Source: Symsagittifera roscoffensis
Taxonomy: Eukaryota; Xenacoelomorpha; Acoela; Convolutidae
NCBI RefSeq assembly: GCF_963678635.1
Contig: NC_087068.1
Span: forward strand, 27,592,318 to 27,656,317
Length of the DNA: 64,000 nucleotides
Reading direction: 5' to 3'
Part shown: positions 32,101 to 44,072 of the stretch, piece by piece
How the letters are laid out: the number at the start of each line of letters is the position of its first letter
Position numbering within the stretch: position 1 is the stretch's first letter
The notes under the pieces: generated by a model
Told to the model about the DNA's origin: nothing
What the model saw: only the letters and a program-made list of their open reading frames with translations
Database searches by the model: none
Program-made: the position numbers and the translations under genes

Positions 32101-33790
32101 GTCTTATTTTTCTTCAGATCTTGTTAACAATTCCCCCTATTTCGATTTTCAACAATTCAATTTTGGCTGCCACATTTTCAGTAGCTGAATTTTTTTTTTA
32201 AAATAGATTTAATTAAAATTTTAATGTAGGTACTATAGAAGAAGTGAGTAATACAAATAAGAACATAAGAATGCGCAAAAACGAAAACTTAATTAGTTGA
32301 AATGCATTTTTGTTACAAAAATGGTTGTCAAAAATAATACATGCATAGGGGGAGGGGGGGGGGGTAATAGTTAACAAGGTCTAAAAGATGGGGGGATAGT
32401 TAACAAAATCAGTTTAAAGATTGACGTTTTGGCCGATTTGATAAAAATTAAACGCGATATATTTCGCGCTATTGACGTGTAAGCGGATATTTAATCCGTC
32501 TTAAAAATAGTTCCAAGTTGGTTGAAGAAAGCCTTATTGCCATATTTGATTTGTTACTATAAGCAAAATTTATCACTTTGTCCTTTATATGGCTTGTGGG
32601 GTGATGATTTTCACAAAAAATCTCAAATAAAAAATCGTTTTTTTTTACGTTTCGTTTTTCATGGTATTACTGTTCCATAGACCTTAAAAGCAGTCGGAAA
32701 ACTCATGCGAAAGCAGGTCATTTTTGGTATTTCTTGTTCTAAACCATGAAGCGTCAACTTTTGTTGTTTGTGACATCAAGTCCGGTTTAATGCTCAGATA
32801 TGACGAATGAGTTGGGAGGATCAAGCGCTCACTTAATAGAGGACTGAATTTGGTGTTAAATACATTTAAAAAGCGTTAAAGTTCAACTTTGGGGAGCTGT
32901 TAAGAAGTTGAATGGAATATTTATAAATGACAAGTTGTAGGCAGCCTATGACACGTAATCCGCACCTTAGACCCATCCAATTAAATCACAATTTGCTCAA
33001 AACATTACCCTCATAATTTTAATTTTTATATGGTATTTTTTTTGGTTCGGAATCACAATCATGTTTTGATGCAGGGGCGGATCTAGGATTTTCTAGAGGG
33101 TCGGTGTGTTTGAATTTTCAAAAAAAAATCAAAAAATTTTGTCGACCTTTTTGTTTTAGGTCGACCAAATTGATTTTCTGAGCTGTCCCAATGAAAGACC
33201 CTATTTTGACCAAGTTTTGCGCGCCGCAGGCAATTTTTTTTTAAAACATGCGTTTTTTTTTCGGCTCGCGCTCCCCCCTCAAAATTAGTATGTTTTGGCG
33301 CCAAAGGCGCCTTTAGAAAAATTTTAGGGTCAGTCAGCGAAAAATGGATATCTCGAAATATCAAAAAGAGGGGACCCTTTGGGTCGGCCGGGGGTCGAAT
33401 CCCTGAAAAAGGCTTCCGTCTCTTCCCCCCTAAATCTGCCACTGCTTTGATAATTAATAACTGAATCGGGATTTTTCACAGAAATTTAGACGGAAAAGCC
33501 CTACATCAGCTCCTGATCAAATAAAAATTACAAAAGCAGTCAAAAATTCACATTATGGCTATTGTTTTCAAATTTGCTTTTGTTAGGTTTATTGAGATTA
33601 AGCATTTAGATGTTTCTACTCACACGCGTCTGTCGTGTTTGCTAATGAAATAAGCAGCAAGCGTCGTTCCCAGCTGGACTAGAATAGTGGCTAGCAGCAC
33701 CAGGGGCTCAGTCCAACTCCAATCCGCTAAAGTCATCTCCACCAAATCCACAGTCACAGTTACATCTTCAGCCTCCTTATAAGGAGCCAT
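29182..33790 (-). CDS. putative tetraspan membrane protein, 3 exons
   Basis: Model: exon 1 33790-33624 (ATG; donor GTGAGT; phase 2), exon 2 30140-29970 (acceptor TATTTTCAG; donor AG|GTATGT; phase 2), exon 3 29365-29182 (stop TAA). It encodes 173 residues. An AATAAA at 29163-29158 lies 19 bp after the stop. Helices: PLVLLATILVQLGTTLAAYF, LGIISTSCILIIFGLLFVLS, FSIAFTPPLLIGGCMFSLRL and IFITDLTGCILITGLLLFL, giving a four-helix topology with a short acidic N-terminus and a basic loop (SKHDRRV). The exon 1-2 junction phase agrees. The exon 3 acceptor has a weak pyrimidine tract and is less certain. Exon 2 also stays open into its intron to 29822. No family recognised. Confidence 0.5.
29691..29722. 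repeat. C-rich/G-rich hairpin
   Basis: CACCCCCTCCCCC followed by TAATC and GGGTGGGGGTG forms a strong GC hairpin in AT-rich intron DNA. Function unknown. Confidence 0.5.
30743..30838 (+). CDS. putative first coding exon on the opposite strand
   Basis: ATG in strong context (TACCATGG) opens 32 codons ending at a good donor TCG|GTAAGA, phase 0. The peptide is acidic (MDWLAQQDIVLTNIIDFYED and on to SNSS) with no signal peptide. It lies inside the large intron of the minus-strand tetraspan model. Following exons were not found. The evidence is the start context and donor only. Confidence 0.3.
31640..32740. repeat. old dispersed repeat, copy 3
   Basis: Shares block order with 7430-8110: a GTGCTCGGGGTGGCTTTTTATTC start, AACGCGATATATTTCGCGCTATTGACG, GGATATTTAATCCGTC and a GCAAAATTTATCACTTTG block. 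Contains a G run (32349-32364). No coding frame. Confidence 0.5.
33072..33444. mobile_element. hAT-like MITE, 373 bp
   Basis: Ends are imperfect inverted repeats: CAGGGGCGGATCTAGG at the left and CCTAAATCTGCCACTG at the right. CAGGGGCGGATC-type ends are common in non-autonomous hAT elements. Flanking 8-mers TTTTGATG and CTTTGATA agree at 6 of 8 positions, as an aged 8-bp target duplication would. The 119-codon minus-strand ORF inside shows no transposase motif. Confidence 0.65.
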
Positions 33791-33854
33791 GAATTACAAT
33801 AATAGTTCAACATTAAAAAAAATGGGTTTTTTAGGATGAGAAAAGGCATTTTTT

Positions 33855-34010
33855 GGCCTACTAAACTGGCCTATTTTTTTAAATAATGAGTCAGTTTTAT
33901 TACATTTATGCTTCTTCCATTACGCATTTGATTGTTTGCCTGGGAATAAATTTTGGGGTGTTAAATTAAGTTGGCGTTCGACTAAAAGTTTTTTTTTCAA
34001 GAACCGACAC
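33855..34010. repeat. 155-bp module also present in each B unit
   Basis: GGCCTACTAAACTGGCC through CAAGAACCG resembles segments at about 36718, 38633, 42470 and 44379 inside the 1.9-kb B units. The start of the 5.76-kb duplication (33968) lies within this module. Confidence 0.75.
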
Positions 34011-34261
34011 AAAGTTTCGAAATATTTATAAGTTCAGCCAAATCTTTCTCATATCTCAAAAAATTTTAGGCACTCATTAGTTTTAAACGTGTTATTGAAC
34101 TCAATGAAATAACAAAAAAAAAGACCAGTTAAATAACATCATCTTTACTTTTTTTTTTCAGTTTAATGAAAAACTTTCTGACTGGCTCTTTTTTGGTATC
34201 TGCAACGTTGTACCGTATAAATCCTAATCCCTCACAGTAATAGAAAAAAATCATGTAATGT

Positions 34262-34267
34262 TTTATT
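34262..34267 (-). terminator. polyadenylation signal of duplicated terminal exon (copy 1)
   Basis: AATAAA on the minus strand, 22 bp after the TAA at 34290-34292. Confidence 0.5.
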
Positions 34268-34289
34268 TCACGCTGCAAGTTGTTTTAAT

Positions 34290-34456
34290 TTATCGCCCCT
34301 GATCAGTTTTGTCATCGAAGAATATCGACTTAATTTTAGACTCCGTAGTGTCCGGAAATACTTCAGAACAGACTCCAAATGTGAATACTGGAAAAGTCAA
34401 CTTCAGTCCGTTCATTTGCGCCTCCGTTTCCAAGTACCACTCCGAATCACAAGGGC
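34290..34456 (-). CDS. putative gene-terminal exon, copy 1
   Basis: Minus-strand frame of 55 codons in a less AT-rich island. It starts after an acceptor (CCATCTAAAAAAAG, exon from 34456, two bases completing a codon) and ends in TAA with AATAAA 22 bp further on. Peptide: PCDSEWYLETEAQMNGLKLT, FPVFTFGVCSEVFPDTTESK, IKSIFFDDKTDQGR. Soluble, acidic, two Cys. No family recognised. Upstream exons should lie at higher coordinates on the minus strand. The same exon is present unchanged at 40047-40213. Confidence 0.45.
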
Positions 34457-34539
34457 CTTTTTTTAGATGGAAACAATTCAAGCAGACATACTACGCTACC
34501 AAGATACAGGGCGAACTCAACCTGAGAATATATTTTATT

Positions 34540-34555
34540 CCCCCCCCCCCCCCCC
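34540..34555. repeat. poly-C run (16 C)
   Basis: Homopolymer of 16 C. The duplicated copy near 40297-40308 has 12, a slippage difference. Confidence 0.85.
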
Positions 34556-34832
34556 TCAAGAATTGAGCATAGCTCGTATGTTGGTCCTTTTTTGTTTTCC
34601 CTAAAGGATATTGATTAATTTTAAAATAGATTGTATTGCAATAGTTTTAATCACATATTGCAAAATTTAAACTGAAATACCGCATTTCTTTAGCATTCAT
34701 ATAGCGGAGTAGTATATTTTGCCTATTAGACTGCGTGCACTAAACAAGAAGCGCAGTAAGCTATAAAAAATCAATTTGGTCAGAAAAACTTCAATTTGAA
34801 TACCTGTAATTGAATCTACCTGGGGGGCTATT

Positions 34833-35162
34833 CTCATGCGCGAAAGACCGAATGAGCGAAAAAACTTGTGGGCCAAGGACCGAAGACAAAATTTGCCGAA
34901 AGTCAATTTTTAAAAAGAAACAATTGCCATTCAGTTAAAATGAATTAAATGAAGCAATATTTTGCTTCATTCACTTCGTGATTGCCCCAATTTTGCGGCG
35001 GTCAAGGACAAATTGAACATTTTGCATATTTCTGCCGTTTTTATATTCGGCCAATATCAATACTCCAGTCCCTAGAAATGTTTACTTTCTTTCCAATTTT
35101 TAGATTACTGAAATCTGATTGGCTGATTTTTGTTTTCGCGCATTCGGTCTTTCGCGCATGAG
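34833..35162. mobile_element. MITE-a copy 1
   Basis: 330-bp element with near-perfect terminal inverted repeats: it starts CTCATGCGCGAAAGACCGAA and ends TTCGGTCTTTCGCGCATGAG. It has an internal AATGAAGCAATATTTTGCTT palindrome. Non-coding. Superfamily not assigned. Confidence 0.8.
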
Positions 35163-35335
35163 GGTTTCCACCTTCTACTTGTACTTGACCTTGTACTTAA
35201 GTCTTATGCACTAGACGGCCCTAAAACAATGTTTCTGTAACTTCAACCGAGCCTAAAGCGGATAAATCTGATTAACTAATATAAGCCAATCAAATCAAGC
35301 AAAATTATCAGACAATAATTTTAATGGGAGCTATT

Positions 35336-35670
35336 CTCATGCGCGAAGGACCGAATGCGCGAAAAAACTTGTGAGTGAATGACCGAAAAAAAAATCAGCC
35401 GAAAGTCAAATTTTATAAAGAAGCAATTGCCATTCACTTAAATGAAGCAATATTTCGCTTCTTTTATAACGAAACTCTTGAAATATAAAATTTGTTCCAA
35501 TTTGGCGGCGTCAGTGACAATTTGCAAGTTTTTCATATTTCTGCCGTTTTTATATTCGGCCAATATCAATATTCTAGTCCCTGGAAATGTTTACTTTTTC
35601 GCAAATTTTAGATTACTGAAATCTGATTGGCTGATTTTGATTTTCGCTCATTCGGTCCTTCGCGTATGAG
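35336..35670. mobile_element. MITE-a copy 2
   Basis: Related 335-bp element with ends CTCATGCGCGAAGGACCGAA and TTCGGTCCTTCGCGTATGAG. It is diverged from copy 1, so it is an independent insertion or an older tandem copy. Confidence 0.8.
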
Positions 35671-36412
35671 GGATTCCATCAATTTTAATTACCATTTCAA
35701 GCGGTTACGTAGCAGTAAGTAGGCAACCGCGTACTCATGCTTGTCAATAAGTCTAGAAAAAATTATATTGACCAACCAAAATTGAAGAAACAGAATCGAA
35801 AAATTTTCATGGATCTCGAAAAATTTTTGAACAAAACTTTTAACGCATTATTTTAGGCAGAACAAAGTTAACCGGAAAAAAAAATCGTTTAAGTAAGTTC
35901 ATAGTTTTCAAACGTGTTGACAAATGACCGACTTTTTCATTTTCAAAAGCAAATGACCCCAGAACAGTTTTTTCAGGTGAATGAAATTTTCATCCAATAA
36001 TTGATATTTTAATATATATTTTTGGAGCTATTTCAACAGACAAAAAGATTCGATTTCTTGGGCACACAATTTTTTAAGCAATTTCGAAAATTTGACCGAA
36101 CGGCCCCAATTTCTTTGTTTCAACTCATTTTCTACATTTTCATTTGTTGGTAACTCTCAGGATTAATCGTTGTCAAAAAAATCAAGGGGGATGTGGTTTT
36201 TGATCCAAAACTCAGATATGTAGTAAACAAAACTTCAAGAACTTGCTATCACGCAATCAGCTTATTAACTGGCAAAAAAACAGGTTGAACAGTCGACAAA
36301 CAATCAAACGCAAGGCAAAAAATCCGAGTTCTTGAAATTTTTGAAAAATACACAGAGTGTAGTGAACCAACAGTCTTGATGGCTTGTGACGTAAAAAATT
36401 TACCTGATTGCT

Positions 36413-38324
36413 AGCATGAGCCTAGTAAGAAAACTTGTCACAATTATGTTGGGCTCCAAAAGTCAATTATAAAAAATGGAATTTTTACGTCAAAATATTG
36501 AAAAATTTTGGTATAATTTTTCAATTTTGCAAAAAAAATAGCCCAGTTTTGCATGAAAATTTCCCATTCAAAATGATTAAAAAGTTAATTGGTTCATATT
36601 TCTTGCCATTCGTGTTCAACTTTTTCTACTGTAAAAAAAGTTAGTTTGTTTCAATCGGTTTTGTCTGATATATGTTTTGTGTGTCTTGAACAGTCTATCA
36701 CAGTTTGAGCACAATTGGTGGCCTACTAAACTGGCCAATTTTTTTAAATAATAAGTCAGTTTCATTATATTTATGCTTCTTCCATTGCGCATTTGAATGT
36801 TTGCCTGGGAATAAATTTTGAGTTGTTAAATTGAGTTGGCGTTCAACTAAAATTTTTTTTTTCAAGAACCGGCCTGTTTGCATGCGTGTCGCTTTGCATG
36901 CGGCATTAATGCAATTGGAATTGACTTAGTTTCTTCATATTTGCAACTAAAACTCTAACTGATGCGTCCCGCTCTAATTTGAGAAAATATTTTTATTACG
37001 TTTTCCTATTTTTCCTGCTCAGACCAAGGTAACATCCCCCTTCCTCTCCAAACGGAATTAGGGGAAAATTCTCTGTGTTAGAAATGTTTTGTGTTTCGCT
37101 TTAAATTTTTGTGTCTAGTTGTAAACACAACAACCAAAAGTTTTTTATGAGAAAATAATTAAGTTGAGTGGCAAGCATTCCACATATGAAATGCATTTGG
37201 AGAGTCGCCATATAAATTAATGTTTTGGTTTCCGAAAAAATTACATCAAAATTTTGTAATTTCGTTTGCACGGCTAAAAAAACTTTTCTTCGGAAAATAT
37301 GAAAAATCGCAAATAATGACCTGTTTTTTTTTGTAAATCCTGAGTTTTATCTTAACAAATAAGTTTTTAAAAAATGTTCAAACTTCACTCAAAGTGCGCA
37401 TTCTGATTTTATGTTACTGTTGTGTAAAAAAACTGAGCCTGGTCGAAACTATAGACTAAAAACTCCAATTTTGCATGCTAAATTTGATTAATTGTAGCTT
37501 TTGCGACTAAAAAAATACACATTTTTTTCATAATTTTAAATTTTTTTGAAAAAACAAACGCTGGTCACAGAGTTTTCATTGTATGGAATTGCAAGACTAG
37601 CATTTTTTAAACTAAAAACAAGGCCATCATTTTTTTTCTTTTTTTTTCTTCAAAATCAATTTTAATAAAAAAAATGTTTAGGTTATCATTTTTGAGCATC
37701 CTCAGACTGAGTTGACATTTTTTATTTAATGCAGAAGAAAACGTTATTTTTGAAAAAAAAATGCCCTAGTCATACAATTTTCACATAATGAAATTGTATC
37801 GCCAGCGTTTTTTCATTGGCTCAATTCATTGAACTGTATGGCTGGCATTTTTTTGTGTGGAAAACAACCCGTGTAGGCAGTTTTTTTTTCAGAATGATGA
37901 AGCGGGATAAACGATTGCTACTGTGCTAAAGATTGCGATGTTGCATTCTTTAAACTTGATCCAAAATGTAAGTGGATTCCACTCAAAAAATTTTTGTGGA
38001 TTCCGCGCTCAAATACGTGTGATGTAATATTTTTCTGCAAATTAGTTTTGTCGCGGATTCCGCAACGAGCGTATAGATAGATGTTCCGGATTCTGCGAAT
38101 TGTAAGCGGATTCCGCAAACTTGAGCAGAGTTTATTACATTTTGCTGATTTCGCTTACATTTTGCGGATTCTGCTCACAATTTGCGGTTTCTACTCATAT
38201 TTGCAGATTTCGCTTTCAATTGCGGATTGCGAGTCAGCGTAATTTTGCTATGCACACTTGCTATACAGATTTATTTGAGTTGCGGAGTCCACAAATTTTG
38301 ATTAGGATTTTGCAAGTTCGCAAG
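36413..38324. repeat. 1.91-kb B unit, copy B1
   Basis: Starts AGCATGAGCCTAGTAAG and ends TGCAAGTTCGCAAG. Non-coding, AT-rich, with several short hairpins (37560-37607, 37765-37850). A 3' zone (37965-38324) is dense in degenerate ~20-bp repeats containing GCGGATTCCGC or TTGCGGATTC. ORFs repeated in every copy reflect the duplication. Confidence 0.85.
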
Positions 38325-39726
38325 AGCATGAGCCTAGTAAGAAAACTTGTCACAATTATGTTGGGCTCCAAATGCCAATTATAAAAAATGGAATTTTTAC
38401 GTCAAAATATTGAAAAATTTTGGTCTAATTTTTCAATTTTGCAAAAAAAAAATAGCCCAGTTTTGCATGAAAATTTCCCATTCAAAATGATTAAAAAGTT
38501 AATTGGTTCATATTTCTTGCCATTCGTGTTCAACTTTTTTTACTGTAAAAAAAGTTAGTTTGTTTCAATCGGTTTTGTCTGATATATGTTTTGTGTGTCT
38601 TGAACAGTCTATCACAGTTTGAGCACAATTGGTGGCCTACTAAACTGGCCAATTTTTTTAAATAATAAGTCAGTTTTATTATATTTATGCTTCTTCCATT
38701 GCGCATTTGAATGTTTGCCTGGGAATAAATTTTGAGTTGTTAAATTGAGTTGGCATTCGACTAAAATTTTTTTTTTCAAGAACCGGCCTGTTTGCATGCG
38801 TGTCGCTTTGCATGCGGCATTAATGCAATTGGAATTGACTTAGTTTCTTCATATTTGCAACTAAAACTCTAACTGATGCGTCCCGCTCTAATTTGAGAAA
38901 ATATTTTTATTACGTTTTCTTATTTTTCCTGCTCAGACCAAGTTAACATCCCCCTTCCTCTCCAAACGGAATTAGGGGAAAATTCTCTGTGTTAGAAATG
39001 TTTTGTGTTTCGCTTTAAATTTTTGTGTCTAGTTGTAAACACAACAACCAAAAGTTTTTTATGAGAAAATAATTAAGTTGAGTGGCAAGCATCCCACATA
39101 TGAAATGCATTTGGAGAGTCGCCATATAAATTAATGTTTTGGTTTCCGAAAAAATTACATCAAAATTTTGTAACTTCGTTTCCACGGCTAAAAAAACTTT
39201 TCTTCGGAAAATATGAAAAATCGCAAATAATGACCTGTTTTTTTTGTAAATCCTGAGTTTTATCTTAACAAATAAGTTTTTAAAAAATGTTCAAACTTCA
39301 CTCAAAGTGCGCATTCTGATTTTATGTTACTGTTGTGTAAAAAAACTGAATCTGGTCGAAACTATAGACTAAAAACTCCAATTTTGCTTGCTAAATTTGA
39401 TTAATTGTAGCTTTTGCGACTAAAAAATACACATTTTTTTCATAATTTTAAATTTTTTTGAAAAAACAAACGCTGGTCACAGAGTTTTCATTGTATGGAA
39501 TCGCAAGACTAGCATTTTTTAAACTAAAAACAAGGCCATCATTTTTTTTCTTTTTTTTTCTTCAAAATCAATTTTAATAAAAAAAATGTTTAGGTTATCA
39601 TTTTTGAGCATCCTCAGACTGAGTTGACATTTTTTTATTTAATGCAGAAGAAAACGTTATTTTTGAAAAAAAAATGCCCTAGTCATACAATTTTCACATA
39701 ATGAAATTGTATCGCCAGCGTTTTTT
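38325..39726. repeat. B unit, copy B2 (truncated)
   Basis: Follows B1 directly and is nearly identical. It stops inside the hairpin region where A2 begins, so it lacks the last ~510 bp with the GCGGATTC repeats. Confidence 0.85.
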
Positions 39727-40046
39727 AAGTTGGCGTTCGACTAAAAGTTTTTTTTTCAAGAACCGACACAAAGTTTCGAAATATTTATAAGTTCAGCCAA
39801 ATCTTTCTCATATCTCAAAAAATTTTAGGCACTCATTAGTTTTAAACGTGTTATTGAACTCAATGAAATAACAAAAAAAAAGACCAGTTAAATAACATCA
39901 TCTTTACTTTTTTTTTCAGTTTAATGAAAAACTTTCTGACTGGCTCTTTTTTGGTATCTGCAACGTTGTACCGTATAAATCCTAATCCCTCACAGTATAG
40001 AAAAAAATCATGTAATGTTTTATTTCACGCTGCGAGTTGTTTTAAT

Positions 40047-40213
40047 TTATCGCCCCTGATCAGTTTTGTCATCGAAGAATATCGACTTAATTTTAGACTC
40101 CGTAGTGTCCGGAAATACTTCAGAACAGACTCCAAATGTGAATACTGGAAAAGTCAACTTCAGTCCGTTCATTTGCGCCTCCGTTTCCAAGTACCACTCC
40201 GAATCACAAGGGC
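40047..40213 (-). CDS. putative gene-terminal exon, copy 2
   Basis: Same 55-codon exon as at 34290-34456, with the acceptor, the TAA stop and the AATAAA signal kept. No amino-acid change is seen between the copies, so the duplication is young. Only one copy can be in its original place; the other may be an extra 3' exon. No family recognised. Confidence 0.45.
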
Positions 40214-40587
40214 CTTTTTTTAGATGGAAACAATTCAAGCAGACATACTACGCTACCAAGATACAGGGCGAACTCAACCTGAGAATATATTTTATTCCCC
40301 CCCCCCCCTCAAGAATTGAGCATAGCTCGTATGTTGGTCCTTTTTTGTTTTCCCTAAAGGATATTGATTAATTTTAAAATAGATTGTATTGCAATAGTTT
40401 TAATCACATATTGCAAAATTTAAACTGAAATACCGCATTTCTTTAGCATTCATATAGCGGAGTAGTATATTTTGCCTATTAGACTGCGTGCACTAAACAA
40501 GAAGCGCAGTAAGCTATAAAAAATCAAAATTTGGTCAGAAAAACTTCAATTTGAATACCTGTAATTGAATCTACCTGGAGGGCTATT

Positions 40588-40916
40588 CTCATGCGCGAAA
40601 GACCGAATGAGCGAAAAAACTTGTGGGCCAAGGACCGAAGACAAAATTTGCCGAAAGTCAATTTTTAAAAAGAAACAATTGCCATTCAGTTAAAATGAAT
40701 TAAATGAAGCAATATTTTGCTTCATTCACTTCGTGATTGCCCCAATTTTGCGGCGGTCAAGGACAAATTGAACATTTTGCATATTTCTGCCGTTTTTATA
40801 TTCGGCCAATATCAATACTCCAGTCCCTAGAAATGTTTACTTTCTTTCCAATTTTTAGATTACTGAAATCTGATGGCTGATTTTTGTTTTCGCGCATTCG
40901 GTCCTTCGCGCATGAG
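40588..40916. mobile_element. MITE-a copy 1, duplicated
   Basis: Segmental-duplication copy of the element at 34833-35162, with the same inverted-repeat ends and a one-base deletion in the TGATTGGCTG region. Confidence 0.8.
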
Positions 40917-41081
40917 GGTTTCCACCTTCTACTTGTACTTGACCTTGTACATAGGTCTTATGCACTAGACGGCCCTGTTTCTGTAACTTCAACCGAGCCT
41001 AAAGCGGATAAATCTGATTAACTAATATAAGCCAATCAAATCAAGCAAAATTATCAGACAATAATTTTAATGGGAGCTATT

Positions 41082-41416
41082 CTCATGCGCGAAGGACCGA
41101 ATGCGCGAAAAAACTCGTGAGTGAATGACCGAAAAAAAAATTAGCCGAAAGTCAAATTTTATAAAGAAGCAATTGCCATTCACTTAAATGAAGCAATATT
41201 TCGCTTCTTTTATAACGAAACTCTTGAAATATAAAATTTGTTCCAATTTGGCGGCGTCAGTGACAATTTGCAAGTTTTTCATATTTCTGCCGTTTTTATA
41301 TTCGGCCAATATCAATATTCTAGTCCCTGGAAATGTTTACTTTTTCGCAAATTTTAGATTACTGAAATCTGATTGGCTGATTTTGATTTTCGCTCATTCG
41401 GTCCTTCGCGTATGAG
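41082..41416. mobile_element. MITE-a copy 2, duplicated
   Basis: Segmental-duplication copy of 35336-35670. Confidence 0.8.
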
Positions 41417-42160
41417 GGATTCCATCAATTTTAATTACCATTCCAAGCGGTTACGTAGCAGTAAGTAGGCAACCGCGTACTCATGCTTGTCAATAAGTCT
41501 AGAAAAAATTATATTGACCAACCAAAATTGAAGAAACAGAATCGAAAAATTTTCATGGATCTCGAAAAATTTTTGAACAAAACTTTTAACGCATTATTTT
41601 AGGCAGAACAAAGTTAACCGGAAAAAAAATATCGTTTAAGTAAGTTCATATTTTTCAAACGTGTTGACAAATGACCGACTTTTTCATTTTCAAAAGCAAA
41701 TGACCCCAGAACAGTTTTTTCAGGTGAATGAAATTTTGATCCAATAATTGATATTTTAATATATATTTTTGGAGCTATTTCAACAGACAAAAAGATTCGA
41801 TTTCTTGGGCACACAATTTTTTTAAGCAATTTCGAAAATTTGACCGAACGGCTCCAATTTCTTTGTTTCAACTCATTTTCTACATTTTCATTTGTAGGTA
41901 ACTCTCAGGATTAATCGTTGTCAAAAAAATCAAGGGGGATGTGGTTTTTGATCCAAAACTCAGATATGTAGTAAACAAAACTTCAAGAACTTGCTATCAC
42001 GCAATCAGCTTATTAACTGGCAAAAAAACAGGTTGAACAGTCGACAAACAATCAAACGCAAGGCAAAAAATCCGAGTTCTTGAAATTTTTGAAAAATACA
42101 CAGAGTGTAGTGAACCAACAGTCTTGATGGCTTGTGACGTAAAAAATTTACCTGATTGCT

Positions 42161-44072
42161 AGCATGAGCCTAGTAAGAAAACTTGTCACAATTATGTTGG
42201 GCTCCAAAAGTCAATTATAAAAAATGGAATTTTTACGTCAAAATGTTGAAAAATTTTGGTATAATTTTTCAATTTTGCAAAAAAAAAATAGCCCAGTTTT
42301 GCATGAAAATTTCCCATTCAAAATGATTAAAAAGTTAATTGGTTCATATTTCTTGTCATTCGTGTTCAACTTTTTCTACTGTAAAAAAAGTTAGTTTGTT
42401 TCAATCGGTTTTGTCTGATATATGTTTTGTGTGTCTTGAACAGTCTATCACAGTTTGAGCACAATTGGTGGCCTACTAAACTGGCCAATTTTTTTAAATA
42501 ATAAGTCAGTTTCATTATATTTATGCTTCTTCCATTGCGCATTTGAATGTTTGTCTGGGAATAAATTTTGAGTTGTTAAATTGAGTTGGCGTTCGACTAA
42601 AATTTTTTTTTTCAAGAACCGGCCTGTTTGCATGCGTGTCGCTTTGCATGCGGCATTAATGCAATTGGAATTGACTTAGTTTCTTCATATTTGCAACTAA
42701 AACTCTAACTGATGCGTCCCGCTCTAATTTGAGAAAATATTTTTATTACGTTTTCTTATTTTTCCTGCTCAGACCAAGTTAACATCCCCCTTCCTCTCCA
42801 AACGGAATTAGGGGAAAATTCTCTGTGTTAGAAATGTTTTGTGTTTCGCTTTAAATTTTTGTGTCTAGTTGTAAACACAACAACCAAAAGTTTTTTATGA
42901 GAAAATAATTAAGTTGAGTGGCAAGCATCCCACATATGAAATGCATTTGGAGAGTCGCCATATAAATTAATGTTTTGGTTTCCGAAAAAATTACATCAAA
43001 ATTTTGTAACTTCGTTTCCACGGCTAAAAAAACTTTTCTTCGGAAAATATGAAAAATCGCAAATAATGACCTGTTTTTTTTGTAAATCCTGAGTTTTATC
43101 TTAACAAATAAGTTTTTAAAAAATGTTCAAACTTCACTCAAAGTGCGCATTCTGATTTTATGTTACTGTTGTGTAAAAAAACTGAATCTGGTCGAAACTA
43201 TAGACTAAAAACTCCAATTTTGCTTGCTAAATTTGATTAATTGTAGCTTTTGCGACTAAAAAATACACATTTTTTTCATAATTTTAAATTTTTTTGAAAA
43301 AACAAACGCTAGTCACAGAGTTTTCATTGTATGGAATCGCAAGACTAGCATTTTTTAAACTAAAAACAAGGCCATCATTTTTTTTCTTTTTTTTTCTTCA
43401 AAATCAATTTTAATAAAAAAAATGTTTAGGTTATCATTTTTGAGCATCCTCAGACTGAGTTGACATTTTTTTATTTAATGCAGAAGAAAACGTTATTTTT
43501 GAAAAAAAATGCCCTAGTCATACAATTTTCACCTAATGAAATTGTATCGCCAGCGTTTTTTCATTGGCTCAATTCATGGAACTGTATGGCTGGCACTTTT
43601 TTGTGTGGAAAACAACCCGTGTAGGCAGTTTTTTTTTCAGAATGATGAAGCGGGATAAACGATTGCTACTCTGCTAAAGATTGCGATGTTGCATTCTTTA
43701 AACTTGATCCAAAATGTAAGTGGATTCCACTCAAAAAATTTTTGTGGATTCCGCGCTCAAATACGTGTGATGTAATATTTTTCTGCAAATTAGTTTTGTC
43801 GCGGATTCCGCAACGAGCGTATAGATAGATGTTCCGGATTCTGCGAATTGTAAGCGGATTCCGCAAACTTAAGCAGAGTTTATTACATTTTGCTGATTTC
43901 GCTTACATTTTGCGGATTCTGCTCACAATTTGCGGTTTTTACTCATATTTGCAGATTTCGCTTTCAATTGCGGATTGCGAGTCAGCGTAATTTTACTATG
44001 CACACTTGCTATACAGATTTATTTGAGTTGCGGAGTCCACAAATTTTGATTAGGATTTTGCAAGTTCGCAAG
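42161..44072. repeat. B unit, copy B3
   Basis: Full-length 1912-bp unit corresponding to B1. Confidence 0.85.

Larger units (their letters stand above)
33968..39726. repeat. tandem segmental duplication, copy 1 (A1-B1-B2)
   Basis: A 5759-bp unit, nearly identical to 39727-45983. It is made of A1 (33968-36412), B1 (36413-38324) and B2 (38325-39726). B1 and B2 are themselves ~1912-bp tandem copies, and B2 is cut short where copy 2 begins. The junction at 39726/39727 joins a GCGTTTTTT in B2 to AAGTTGGCG of A2 with at most 2 bp of shared sequence. Confidence 0.9.

Noticed and set aside
33083-33442. 119-codon ORF inside the hAT-like MITE
   Set aside because: No transposase motif; the element is only 373 bp and the ORF spans both terminal repeats.
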